Source: CAZWUZ01 sp964637655 [NCBI: uncultured bacterium] | Lineage (GTDB): Bacteria; DAOPZR01 | Assembly: GCA_964637655.1 (NCBI GenBank) | Contig: CAZWUZ010000122.1 | Coordinates: 1-10,543 of the forward strand | Reading direction: 5' to 3' | DNA length: 10,543 nt | Translations under genes and position numbers: made by a program | Shown: one piece after another, positions 1-6,615 of the stretch | Numbering within the stretch: the first letter of the stretch is position 1 | Layout: each line of letters starts with the position of its first letter | Notes under the pieces: generated by a model | What the model was told of the DNA's origin: nothing | Databases searched by the model: none | What the model saw: the letters and a program-made list of their open reading frames with translations, nothing else

Positions 1-251
1 TTGACGTGGCGGCGCTCGCCGCGCGCGTCGAGGAGACGCTGCGCGACTGCCGTGAGCCGCTGACGGTGGCGGTGATGGGGTGCGTGGTGAACGGGCCGGG
101 CGAGGCGCGCGGCGCGGATCTCGGCATTTGCGGCGGGCGCGGGCAGGGGCTGCTCTTCCGCAAGGGGGAGACCGTGCGCACCATGCCCGAGGCGGAACTG
201 CTCGACGCGCTGCGTGCAGAAATCGCGGCGCTGCGGCGGGAGCGGCAGTGA
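1..251 (+). CDS. ispG: 4-hydroxy-3-methylbut-2-en-1-yl diphosphate synthase (IspG/GcpE), C-terminal end, partial
   Basis: Only the last 82 codons lie in the window; the reading frame starts at base 3 and the gene begins upstream. The motif MGCVVNGPGEA is the hallmark of IspG. Its Cys matches the third [4Fe-4S] ligand (Cys305 in E. coli), and the Glu seven residues later matches E. coli Glu312. The following ADLGICGGRGQGLLFRKGE segment also fits the family's C-terminal end. IspG is a cytoplasmic iron-sulfur enzyme. It reduces methylerythritol cyclodiphosphate to HMBPP in the next-to-last step of the MEP isoprenoid pathway. The stop codon overlaps the GTG start of the PHP gene, so the two are probably co-transcribed. 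A small oddity is an extra Cys in GICGG, where I recall Thr or Ala in other members. The first two cluster cysteines would lie upstream and cannot be checked. Confidence 0.95.
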   Translation, partial: DVAALAARVEETLRDCREPLTVAVMGCVVNGPGEARGADLGICGGRGQGLLFRKGETVRTMPEAELLDALRAEIAALRRERQ

Positions 252-1066
252 ACGCCGACCTGCACGTCCACACGACGTTTTCCGACGGGCTCTATCCGCC
301 GGCGGAGGTGGTGCGCCGTGCGCGCGCGGCGGGACTCGACCTGATTGCCATCACCGACCACGACACGGCGGCAGGAGTCGATGCGGCCGTGGCAGCAGGG
401 CGTGCTTGCGGACTGCGGGTGGTGCCGGGCATCGAGTTTTCCGCGGAGCGCGGGCGGGTCGAATACCATATTCTCGGCTATGGTCTCGACGTGCACCATC
501 CACTGATCGAGGCGAAGGTGCGCGAGATCCAGCAAGGGCGCGCGCGGCGGGCGGAGCGCATTGTGGAACTGCTGCGCGGGCAGGGGATAACGCTGCCGGC
601 GGAGAAACTGGTGCCGCCGGCGGGGGGCGTCATCGGGCGCATGCACATCGCCCGCCTGCTGCACGCGGCGGGGAAGGTGAGCAGCGTCGATGAGGCGTTC
701 GTGCGCTACCTGCGTCGCGGACGTCCCGCCTACGTGCCGCATACTCCGCTCGACCCGGCTGACATCATCCGCCTCATCGGCGTGTCGGGCGGCCTCGCGG
801 TCTGGGCCCACCCGAAATTCAGCAACCACGACGGCATCCTGCCGGAACTGATGACGGCGGGACTGCGCGGGCTGGAAGCATACCATTACGACCATTCGGC
901 AGCGGAGCGGGAACGCTACGCGGCGCTGGCCGGGCGGCACGGCCTGCTGGTGACGGGCGGGTCTGACTGGCATGGCGACGACACGCGCAACGCGCTCGGG
1001 TCGGTGGTGCTGCCGGGCGAGACGCTGGCGGGTTTCCTCGCGGCGTTGCCCGCTGCCGCCGGTTGA
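248..1066 (+). CDS. PHP-domain phosphoesterase, RNase AM / 3',5'-nucleoside bisphosphate phosphatase type (TrpH/YciV-like)
   Basis: This 272-residue cytoplasmic protein is one complete PHP domain. The expected metal ligands are visible: H6 and H8 in DLHVHTTFSDG, D37-H38-D39 in AITDHDT, E63 in GIEFSAE, H74 in HILGYG, H188 in WAHPK, and D240/H242 in GGSDWHG. The order and spacing match the YciV/TrpH branch rather than histidinol phosphatase or DNA polymerase PHP domains. Characterised relatives trim RNA 5' ends or remove the 3' phosphate from nucleotides such as pAp; which reaction applies here is inferred. The length is close to E. coli YciV (about 290). I chose GTG at 248 because it overlaps the ispG stop (GTGA), has GGGAG at 238-242 five bases upstream, and begins directly with the metal-binding strand. 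A longer in-frame reading from base 80 only shadows ispG. It is probably translationally coupled to ispG. Confidence 0.9.
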   Translation: MNADLHVHTTFSDGLYPPAEVVRRARAAGLDLIAITDHDTAAGVDAAVAAGRACGLRVVPGIEFSAERGRVEYHILGYGLDVHHPLIEAKVREIQQGRARRAERIVELLRGQGITLPAEKLVPPAGGVIGRMHIARLLHAAGKVSSVDEAFVRYLRRGRPAYVPHTPLDPADIIRLIGVSGGLAVWAHPKFSNHDGILPELMTAGLRGLEAYHYDHSAAERERYAALAGRHGLLVTGGSDWHGDDTRNALGSVVLPGETLAGFLAALPAAAG

Positions 1067-1070
1067 CGGG

Positions 1071-1099
1071 TTGCGCAAACCGCCCGTAACTGTTATAGT
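1071..1099 (+). promoter_or_regulatory. Sigma-70-type promoter candidate for the diguanylate cyclase-Nudix pair
   Basis: The -35 candidate is TTGCGC (1071-1076) and the -10 is TATAGT (1094-1099), separated by the ideal 17 bases. TG at 1091-1092, one base before the -10, makes it an extended -10 promoter. Transcription should start near 1106, giving a leader of about 48 bases. It lies in the longest gene-free stretch of the window (1067-1153), just after the PHP stop codon. That stretch is locally A+T-richer than its surroundings. This is a match by eye. Confidence 0.6.
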
Positions 1100-1106
1100 A
1101 AAAGCG

Positions 1107-1120
1107 TGTCACATCTGACA
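1107..1120. promoter_or_regulatory. Inverted repeat TGTCA-N4-TGACA at the predicted transcription start
   Basis: TGTCACATCTGACA is a perfect 5-bp inverted repeat with a 4-bp spacer, beginning 7 bases after the -10 box. The 5-4-5 geometry is that of CRP/FNR-family operators, though the half-sites are not the textbook CRP or FNR ones. A dimeric repressor bound here would block initiation. It could also form a very small RNA hairpin. A second weak stem, CCGCA (1124-1128) with TGCGG (1140-1144), lies just before the ribosome binding site. The operator role is inferred. Confidence 0.35.
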
Positions 1121-1153
1121 GGTCCGCATCGTTGAGCGGTGCGGGGGGGAATG

Positions 1154-2944
1154 ATGACTGACGCTGCCGACAAGCCGCGCCTGAAGCAGATACGCTACGA
1201 CCTGCGCAAGAAGATCTCCACCATTATGGCGGGGGTGCTCGTGGTCAACGCGCTGGCGCTGCTCGCCTTCGTCACCTGGCTCTCTGCGGACCTCGAAACG
1301 GAGCATATCCGCCGCTACGGGCGCGAGTCCGTGCAGATGCTCGAGGGGTTCATCAAGACGCGCACGGGGAGCATCTACCGCACGTCGTCGGGTACCCGCG
1401 ATTCGGTGCAGAAATACCTCAACGAACTGCGCGACGCCGTCCCCTATTTCCGCTGCCTCATCCTCTATGACGACAACGGCAAGGTGCTGCTGCAGTCGGT
1501 GCGCCCGGGCGAGGTGGCGTCGCCGCTGTCGCTCGAACAGCTGAAGGCGGGTGGCGGGCGCACCGCGTATGTGTCCCGGGTGCAGACGCGCGGGCGCGGC
1601 GCCACGATTCCCAAGGAATGGATCTATATCCACGCGGTCTACAAAAAACCGGCCATCGACTGGGAACACAGCATCCTCTACAGCGTGCTGGTCATCCTCG
1701 CACTGACCCTGCTGTCGCTGATCGTCACCTACCGCTGGGCGCAGAAAATGGCGCGTCCGCTGCGCGAGGTCATCCAGGTGGCTGACGAAGTGGCGCAGGG
1801 GCAGGCCTTCCGCGAGGTCAAGGCGAAGAGTTCCGACGAGGCGGGGGTTATCGCGTCGCTGTTCAACGACATCAACAAGCGCCTGCAGGACCGCATCAAC
1901 GACATGGCCATGATGCAGCTCTGGTCGATGGATATCGGCGCGGAACTCGACCGCGAGGCACTCTACAACCTCATCGTCACCACCTTTGCCAACGCCACCG
2001 GGGCGCGGCGGGTGGCGCTGCTGCTGCGCGAGAAGGGGCGGGCGACGCTGGCGGTGGCGGCGGGGCTGCACGTGGTCAACGCCCGCCTGACCCCGGCGGG
2101 TGATGAGGGGCTGGCGGGTGCGGTTGTCGGCACCGAGAACTTCGTCATGACGCGCGACATCGCGCAGCATCCCGAGGCGCACCTCTTTGCCGCCGACCCG
2201 GCGACGCTGCCGGCCGATTCCTGCTACCTCGCGCTCCCCATCATCGCGCAGATGAAGGTGATCGGGGTGCTCATCCTCGGGGACCGCGCGGTCGATCGTG
2301 ACCGGGATTTCGACCCGGAATCAGTCATTCTCTTCCAGACACTGGCGACGGCGGCGGGGAGCGCGCTGGAGAACGCACGCCTCTACGAACTGGCGATCAC
2401 CGATGAACTGACGCGGGTCTATATCCGGCGTTTCTACAACCAGCGCATGTTCGAGGAAATCGAGCGGGCGGCCAACGAGCAGACCCCGCTGTCGCTGATC
2501 ATGCTCGACATCGACCACTTCAAGAAGTTCAATGACACCTACGGGCATCAGACCGGCGATCGCGTGCTCATCGCGCTGGCGCACGTGCTGCGCGAGACGG
2601 TGCGCGGCATCGACGTCAAGGAGGCGGAGCGGCGGCGCGATATCGTCGCCCGCTACGGCGGCGAGGAATTCTCGGTCATTCTCCCCAATACCGGGGTGCA
2701 GGGGGCGCTGGCGGTGGCGGAACGCCTGCGCCACAACGTCGAGACCTTCACCGGCATGCGCTCCGACGAGGGACAGCAGCTCTCCATCACCATCTCGCTG
2801 GGGGTGGCCGAATGGCAGCCGGGGCAGTCGGCGGACCACCTGCTGCACTGCGCGGACGACGCGCTCTACGAGGCCAAGCACCGCGGGCGCAACCGCGCGA
2901 TCGCCTGGCCCTTCACCGCGGAACAGCCGCCGGCCGGCGCCTGA
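1154..2944 (+). CDS. Membrane-bound diguanylate cyclase with extracytoplasmic sensor, HAMP, GAF and GGDEF domains
   Basis: This 596-residue protein should make c-di-GMP from two GTP at the cytoplasmic face of the inner membrane. Domains in order: transmembrane 1 (about 21-43); an extracytoplasmic region (44-173) that looks Cache/PAS-like (CLILYDDNGKVLL); transmembrane 2 (174-194); HAMP (195-247); GAF (about 255-406); GGDEF (about 413-590). The catalytic motif GGEEF is at 502-506. The metal-binding Asp is D452 in MLDIDHFKKFNDTYGH. RRRD (493-496), exactly five residues before GGEEF, fits the RxxD inhibitory site, so product inhibition is likely. All core residues look intact. ATG at 1151 and 1154 are adjacent; I prefer 1154 because the G-run at 1143-1149 is otherwise too close. 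Upstream are a promoter candidate and an inverted repeat. The Nudix gene follows 7 bases after the stop. The signals sensed by the outer domain and GAF are unknown. Confidence 0.93.
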   Translation: MTDAADKPRLKQIRYDLRKKISTIMAGVLVVNALALLAFVTWLSADLETEHIRRYGRESVQMLEGFIKTRTGSIYRTSSGTRDSVQKYLNELRDAVPYFRCLILYDDNGKVLLQSVRPGEVASPLSLEQLKAGGGRTAYVSRVQTRGRGATIPKEWIYIHAVYKKPAIDWEHSILYSVLVILALTLLSLIVTYRWAQKMARPLREVIQVADEVAQGQAFREVKAKSSDEAGVIASLFNDINKRLQDRINDMAMMQLWSMDIGAELDREALYNLIVTTFANATGARRVALLLREKGRATLAVAAGLHVVNARLTPAGDEGLAGAVVGTENFVMTRDIAQHPEAHLFAADPATLPADSCYLALPIIAQMKVIGVLILGDRAVDRDRDFDPESVILFQTLATAAGSALENARLYELAITDELTRVYIRRFYNQRMFEEIERAANEQTPLSLIMLDIDHFKKFNDTYGHQTGDRVLIALAHVLRETVRGIDVKEAERRRDIVARYGGEEFSVILPNTGVQGALAVAERLRHNVETFTGMRSDEGQQLSITISLGVAEWQPGQSADHLLHCADDALYEAKHRGRNRAIAWPFTAEQPPAGA

Positions 2945-2951
2945 CGCGCGC

Positions 2952-3524
2952 GTGCAGCGCACCGGCGAACGCGTCCTCGGGCGGGGACGCTGGTTGACGC
3001 TGCGCGAACTCACCTACCGTACCGCTGACGGGCACGACCTGCGGTGGGAATGCCTCGAGCGGGTCAACCGTCCCCCCGGTATCGTCTGCATCGCCACGCT
3101 GCGCCCGTCGGGACGCTGCGTCCTCATCCGTCAGTACCGGCTCGGGCTCGAACGTACGGTGACCGGGTTCCCCGCCGGGCTGGTCGAGGACGGCGACATA
3201 GCGGCGGCGGCGGTGCGCGAACTGCGCGAGGAGACCGGCTACCACGGCACGGTCAGCGCGGTGAGTCCGCCCGTGGTGACCGGGGCGGGGATCAGCAACG
3301 AACTGATGCACGTGGCGGTGCTGGATGTGGACGAAACCGCTCCCGCCAATCGCGACCCGCGCCCGGACCTCGCGGCAGATGAACAGATCGCGACCGTGCT
3401 TGTCACGGAGGCGGAATTGCCGGCATTTTTCGCAGCGGAGGTAGCGCGCGGGCACCTGCTGGCGGCCGGGCCGTGGTACTGGTTTATGGCGCGGGCGGTT
3501 GCCAACGGCGTCTGCATATGTTAG
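2952..3524 (+). CDS. Nudix hydrolase, ADP-ribose pyrophosphatase-like, with a shortened Nudix box
   Basis: This 190-residue cytoplasmic protein has the ADP-ribose/ADP-sugar pyrophosphatase layout: an N-terminal strand region, VLIRQYRLGLERTVTGFPAG, then the Nudix box at 76-97. The catalytic half, RELREETGY, is complete, with the Glu residues that bind metal in the family. The box is one residue shorter than the GX5EX7REUXEEXGU consensus between the first Gly and the RE pair, and the first consensus Glu is Asp (GLVEDGD). Substrate is therefore uncertain: ADP-ribose, another nucleoside diphosphate derivative, or a damaged nucleotide. I chose GTG at 2952 because it lies 7 bases after the diguanylate cyclase stop and leaves a normal N-terminus. 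There is no clear ribosome binding site, so translational coupling is likely. TTG at 2994 is a poorer alternative. The stop codon lies inside the next promoter's -10 box. Confidence 0.88.
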   Translation: MQRTGERVLGRGRWLTLRELTYRTADGHDLRWECLERVNRPPGIVCIATLRPSGRCVLIRQYRLGLERTVTGFPAGLVEDGDIAAAAVRELREETGYHGTVSAVSPPVVTGAGISNELMHVAVLDVDETAPANRDPRPDLAADEQIATVLVTEAELPAFFAAEVARGHLLAAGPWYWFMARAVANGVCIC

Positions 3525-3527
3525 ATT
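3499..3527 (+). promoter_or_regulatory. Sigma-70-type promoter candidate for the five-gene operon
   Basis: TTGCCA (3499-3504, five of six to TTGACA) and TAGATT (3522-3527, four of six to TATAAT) are separated by 17 bases. TG at 3519-3520 again gives an extended -10. The design repeats that of the promoter at 1071-1099. The whole element overlaps the last codons and stop of the Nudix gene. The predicted start is near 3534, leaving a leader of about 37 bases. Because no terminator precedes it, read-through from the upstream pair is also possible. Confidence 0.55.
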
Positions 3528-3530
3528 CAC

Positions 3531-3554
3531 CCTGCAAGCAGGAAACCTACAGGT
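3531..3554. promoter_or_regulatory. Paired short inverted repeats at the predicted start and leader
   Basis: CCTGC-AA-GCAGG (3531-3542) is a perfect interrupted palindrome sitting on the predicted transcription start. ACCT-AC-AGGT (3545-3554) follows three bases later. CCTG at 3531-3534 can pair with CAGG at 3539-3542 or with CAGG at 3550-3553, so two mutually exclusive RNA stems are possible just before the ribosome binding site at 3558-3562. An operator pair or a small leader switch could explain this. It could also be chance in such a short stretch. Confidence 0.3.
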
Positions 3555-3570
3555 AACGGAGGAACGGACG

Positions 3571-4626
3571 ATGATTCGGCTGGTGTCGTGGAGTGTCGTG
3601 CTGGTGCTGGTACTGCCGCTGGCAGTGCTGGCGGACGTGGTGACCCTGACGGACGGCAGCATGATTACCGGGCAGGTGAGTGTCGGGACGGAGACCGTGG
3701 CGGTAAGCAATGCGCTCGGCACGCTTGTCGTGCAGCGGTCGCTGGTCGCCGCGGTGCGGCGTGATGTTCCGGCCGCGACCGGTATCCCCGTCTATGCCGC
3801 CCCGGCGGCCCCCTACACGGCCCAGTCGCCGTACGCGCCATACGCGAACGCGCAGTGGCCGTACGGCTACGGCGTGACCCCGGTGGTACCGCAGGGGAAT
3901 TATGCCGCGCCGCTGGCGGCCACGGCCCTGCCGCCCTACCAGGCGCCGGTTATCACTGAACAGATGAGCACCCCCTATGACCAGCTGCTGCAGGTGACCG
4001 CCGCGGCGGCGCCGGTGCGGCGTGGCCCGGGGACGCAGTATGCCATCAGCCACAGCGTCAACCGCGACGACGTGCTCTACCGCGTCGGCCATACCGACGG
4101 GTGGTACCAGGTGGTCACGCGCACCAACGTCACCGGCTGGATCAATGCCGAAGCGGTGGCAGCGATGGGGAGCGGCCCCGACCTGACCCCGTACCAGTGG
4201 GACTACCGTATGCCGCAGGCCGACCTGCTGGTGACCGCGCCGACGCTGAACGTGCGTTCCGGCCCGGGCATGCAGCATGTGGTAATCGATCAGCTCTACC
4301 GTCACGACGCGGTGAAGACCATCGCGCGCGAGGGGGCGTGGGTGCGCATCGAGTATCTCGATCCGACCGCGCACACCGGCTGGGTGCACGGACAGCACGT
4401 GGTTGACCTCTACCGCTACGTCAGGACGCTGCTCATCCGCGCGCAGTATGACGAAGTGGTGAGCATCGGGGAACCGGTGCTGCCGGCGCTGGCGGAACTG
4501 CTGTCGCATGAGGACTGGCGCCTGCGCCACGCGGCGACGATGGTGCGCGACAAGATTGTCGCCAACCGCGCTTTCGTCCCCGGCATGACCTCGTTCAATT
4601 ACGAAGCGGCGCGCCCGGCGCGCTGA
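3571..4626 (+). CDS. Exported protein with two bacterial SH3 domains and a C-terminal HEAT-like repeat
   Basis: The protein is 351 residues. A signal peptide (about 1-21: basic start, Leu/Val core, Ala before the cut) suggests it acts outside the cytoplasmic membrane. Next comes a strand-rich segment, DVVTLTDGSMITGQV. A Pro/Tyr/Ala linker (about 70-130, repeated APY units) follows. SH3b 1 (139-200) contains VRRGPG and ends in GWINAEAV. SH3b 2 (219-278) contains NVRSGPG and ends in GWVHGQHVV. A HEAT/PBS-lyase-like helical repeat (about 296-329, IGEPVLPALAELL) follows. SH3b domains usually bind cell-wall peptides; here the role is inferred to be envelope binding or scaffolding, since no catalytic domain is present. 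ATG at 3571 has GGAGG (3558-3562) eight bases upstream. It is the first gene of the downstream operon, with adenosine deaminase starting 11 bases after its stop. Confidence 0.85.
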   Translation: MIRLVSWSVVLVLVLPLAVLADVVTLTDGSMITGQVSVGTETVAVSNALGTLVVQRSLVAAVRRDVPAATGIPVYAAPAAPYTAQSPYAPYANAQWPYGYGVTPVVPQGNYAAPLAATALPPYQAPVITEQMSTPYDQLLQVTAAAAPVRRGPGTQYAISHSVNRDDVLYRVGHTDGWYQVVTRTNVTGWINAEAVAAMGSGPDLTPYQWDYRMPQADLLVTAPTLNVRSGPGMQHVVIDQLYRHDAVKTIAREGAWVRIEYLDPTAHTGWVHGQHVVDLYRYVRTLLIRAQYDEVVSIGEPVLPALAELLSHEDWRLRHAATMVRDKIVANRAFVPGMTSFNYEAARPAR

Positions 4627-4637
4627 AGGAGAAGACC

Positions 4638-5699
4638 ATGAGCAAGCCCGCGCTGACCCTGGAATTCCTGCAGACGCTGCCCAAGACCGACCTGCACTGC
4701 CATCTCGACGGGTCGCTGCGCGTCGACTCGGTGCTCGACATGGCGCGCGGGCACGGCGTGACGCTGCCGGTGATGGAACCGGCGGCGCTGAAGAAGATGC
4801 TGGTGATGGACGAAAACTGCCGCTCGCTGGTGGATTACCTCAAGGCGTTCGATATCACGCTGCAGGTGCTGCAGTGGGAGGACTGCCTCGAACGCGCCGC
4901 CTACGAGCTGGCCATTGACGCGTACAAGGAAAACGTCGTCTATCTCGAAGTGCGCTATGCCCCCTGCCTGCACCTGCGTGAGGGACTGACCCTGCAGCAG
5001 GTGAACGATGCGGTTATCCGCGGGCTCAAGCAGGCGGAGAGCGAGACGAAGATCAAGACCGGGGTGATCATCTGCGGCATCCGCATGATGCCGCCGGCGG
5101 AATCGCTGCGTCTGGCGGAACTGTCGGTCGAATACAAGGGGAAGGGCGTGGTCGGTTTCGATCTCGCCGGGGCCGAGGCGAACTTCCCCGCCAAGCATCA
5201 CCGCGAGGCCTACTACCTCGTGCTCGACAACAACATCAACTGCACCTGCCACGCGGGCGAGGCGTTCGGGCCCGAGAGCATCTCGCAGGCGCTGCACTAC
5301 TGCGGGGCGCATCGCATCGGGCACGGCACGCGGCTGAAGGAGAATCACGACCTGCTCGATTATGTCAACGACCACCGCATCCCGCTGGAGATCTGCCCGA
5401 CGAGCAATGTGCAGACCTGCGCGGTCGAGTCCATGGAGACGCACCCGCTGCGCTTCTATTACGACTATGGTTTGCGCGTGACAGTCAACACCGACAACCG
5501 GCTGATTTCGGATACCACCTCGTCGCGCGAGCTGCTGGTTGCCGCGCAGGCCTTCGGGTTCGCGTTGCCGGACATCAAGAACCTGATTATTCACGGGGTG
5601 AAGAGTTCGTTCCTCGGATTCAGCGACAAGGTCAAACTGCTGCGCGCGGTCATCCGCGAAATCGACGACAAGTGCGGTTTCGAGTCGAAGGACTACTGA
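4638..5699 (+). CDS. add: Adenosine deaminase
   Basis: This 353-residue cytoplasmic protein should deaminate adenosine or deoxyadenosine to inosine or deoxyinosine in purine salvage. Zinc ligands are visible as H20 and H22 (TDLHCHLDGSLR), H205 (CHAGEAF) and D286 (NTDN). E208 is the catalytic Glu and H229 (HRIGHG) the catalytic His. Length is typical of the family. The residue after the zinc Asp, Asp in mammalian ADA (DD), is Asn here (N287 in NTDNRL). I recall this NTDN form from actinobacterial and other bacterial ADAs, so it probably marks a subfamily rather than loss of function. Aminodeoxyfutalosine deaminase is the main alternative within the fold. AAGGAG (4626-4631), overlapping the previous stop, lies six bases before ATG. 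The spacing indicates co-transcription with the SH3b gene. Confidence 0.93.
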   Translation: MSKPALTLEFLQTLPKTDLHCHLDGSLRVDSVLDMARGHGVTLPVMEPAALKKMLVMDENCRSLVDYLKAFDITLQVLQWEDCLERAAYELAIDAYKENVVYLEVRYAPCLHLREGLTLQQVNDAVIRGLKQAESETKIKTGVIICGIRMMPPAESLRLAELSVEYKGKGVVGFDLAGAEANFPAKHHREAYYLVLDNNINCTCHAGEAFGPESISQALHYCGAHRIGHGTRLKENHDLLDYVNDHRIPLEICPTSNVQTCAVESMETHPLRFYYDYGLRVTVNTDNRLISDTTSSRELLVAAQAFGFALPDIKNLIIHGVKSSFLGFSDKVKLLRAVIREIDDKCGFESKDY

Positions 5700-5709
5700 C
5701 CGGCAGCCG

Positions 5710-6615
5710 ATGGAGCCCGCGACGCACCTGGTCAGCGCCATCGCGCTGAACCCCGTCGCGTCCGGCGGTGACCGCTTTACCCGGCTGGTTTTTCCCGTTG
5801 CCGCCATCGCCCCTGATTTTGATTATGCCTTCCGCCTGCTGGGCGAGGACATCCTCATGGCCGCGCATCGCGGCCTGACGCATTCGCTGGCCGCGCTGCT
5901 GTTGACCGCCGCCGCCGCCGCCCTGCTGGCACGACACCTGCATCTCGACGCGTGGCGCTGGGCGCGCCTGTGGGGCGCGGGTTTTCTCCTGCACCTGGGG
6001 CTCGACATCCTCACCCCGTACGGCATACCGCTGCTCTGGCCGTTGTCCGGCATCGTCGCCCTGCCCTGGTGCGCGTCCATCGACCCGCTGCTGCTGCTGC
6101 TGTCGCTGGCGGGGATTCTTGCGCGCCTGACCTGGCTGCCCGCGTCACTGACCGTGGCGGCGACGGGTGCGCTGGTGCTGGCGCTCTACGCCGGCTATCG
6201 TGCGCTGCTCTGTACCGCGGTGGTTGCGGCCATGCCGCCGGGGACGATCGTGATCGCGCATCCGCAGCAGCCGGCGGCGTGGCTGGCGACGCGCGCGGCG
6301 GGGAACGGGTTCCTCGCTGTGCGGGCGGAAGCGCGCCTGCCAGGGCGGGTGACAACGGGCGCCTGGCGGCTGTTTCCCGCGCCCGACACAGCGGCGGCCG
6401 CCGCGGTGTCGGCGACGCGCGGCCTGTGGCAGGTGCGCGAATTCCAGCGCATGACGCCGCAGCCCGCGGTGCAGGCGGAACGGCAGGATGACGGGTGGCG
6501 CGTGCGCTGGCTCGACGCGCGCTACCTGCTTGCCCCGCAGCAGCGGGCGCGGGCCACGGTGGAACTCGACGCGGCACTGCAGGTGCGCGCGGCGCGGCTG
6601 GCGTACGGGCAATGA
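5710..6615 (+). CDS. YdjM/DUF457-type membrane-bound metal-dependent hydrolase
   Basis: This is a 301-residue inner-membrane protein. Family signatures are H6 (EPATHLVSA), the acidic pair D36/D38 (APDFDYAF), H53 and H58 (HRGLTHS), and H95/D99 (LHLGLDILTPYGIPLLWP). These are the putative metal ligands of the YdjM (PF04307) family. Hydrophobic stretches around 60-80, 88-105, 116-135 and 139-165 are likely membrane segments. The last 125 residues (about 175-301) look soluble and strand-rich, as in longer members. Family substrates are not well defined; E. coli YdjM is a LexA-controlled inner-membrane protein. ATG at 5710 is 10 bases after the deaminase stop, with no good ribosome binding site, so coupling is likely. 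The stop overlaps the next gene's start (ATGA). The calls of fold and membrane location are firm; the reaction is unknown. Confidence 0.85.
   Translation: MEPATHLVSAIALNPVASGGDRFTRLVFPVAAIAPDFDYAFRLLGEDILMAAHRGLTHSLAALLLTAAAAALLARHLHLDAWRWARLWGAGFLLHLGLDILTPYGIPLLWPLSGIVALPWCASIDPLLLLLSLAGILARLTWLPASLTVAATGALVLALYAGYRALLCTAVVAAMPPGTIVIAHPQQPAAWLATRAAGNGFLAVRAEARLPGRVTTGAWRLFPAPDTAAAAAVSATRGLWQVREFQRMTPQPAVQAERQDDGWRVRWLDARYLLAPQQRARATVELDAALQVRAARLAYGQ

Noticed and set aside
80-247. N-terminal extension of the PHP protein
   Set aside because: The added 56 residues are Arg/Ala/Gly-rich and encoded out of frame inside ispG. GTG at 248 has a ribosome binding site and starts at the metal-binding motif.
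1063-1068. TTGACG as the -35 box for the diguanylate cyclase promoter
   Set aside because: It matches TTGACA better than TTGCGC, but the spacer to TATAGT would be 25 bases, far too long.
1107-1120. A classical CRP (cAMP receptor protein) site
   Set aside because: CRP sites are TGTGA-N6-TCACA; this is TGTCA-N4-TGACA. It is kept only as a generic inverted repeat.
1109-2182. Long minus-strand open frame (357 codons) opposite the diguanylate cyclase
   Set aside because: High G+C leaves antisense frames open. The translation is Arg/His/Ala-rich and without domains, while the plus strand encodes a clear multi-domain protein.
4599-5807. 402-codon minus-strand open frame opposite adenosine deaminase
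   Set aside because: It mirrors the deaminase codon pattern, has no recognisable motif, and overlaps three plus-strand genes.
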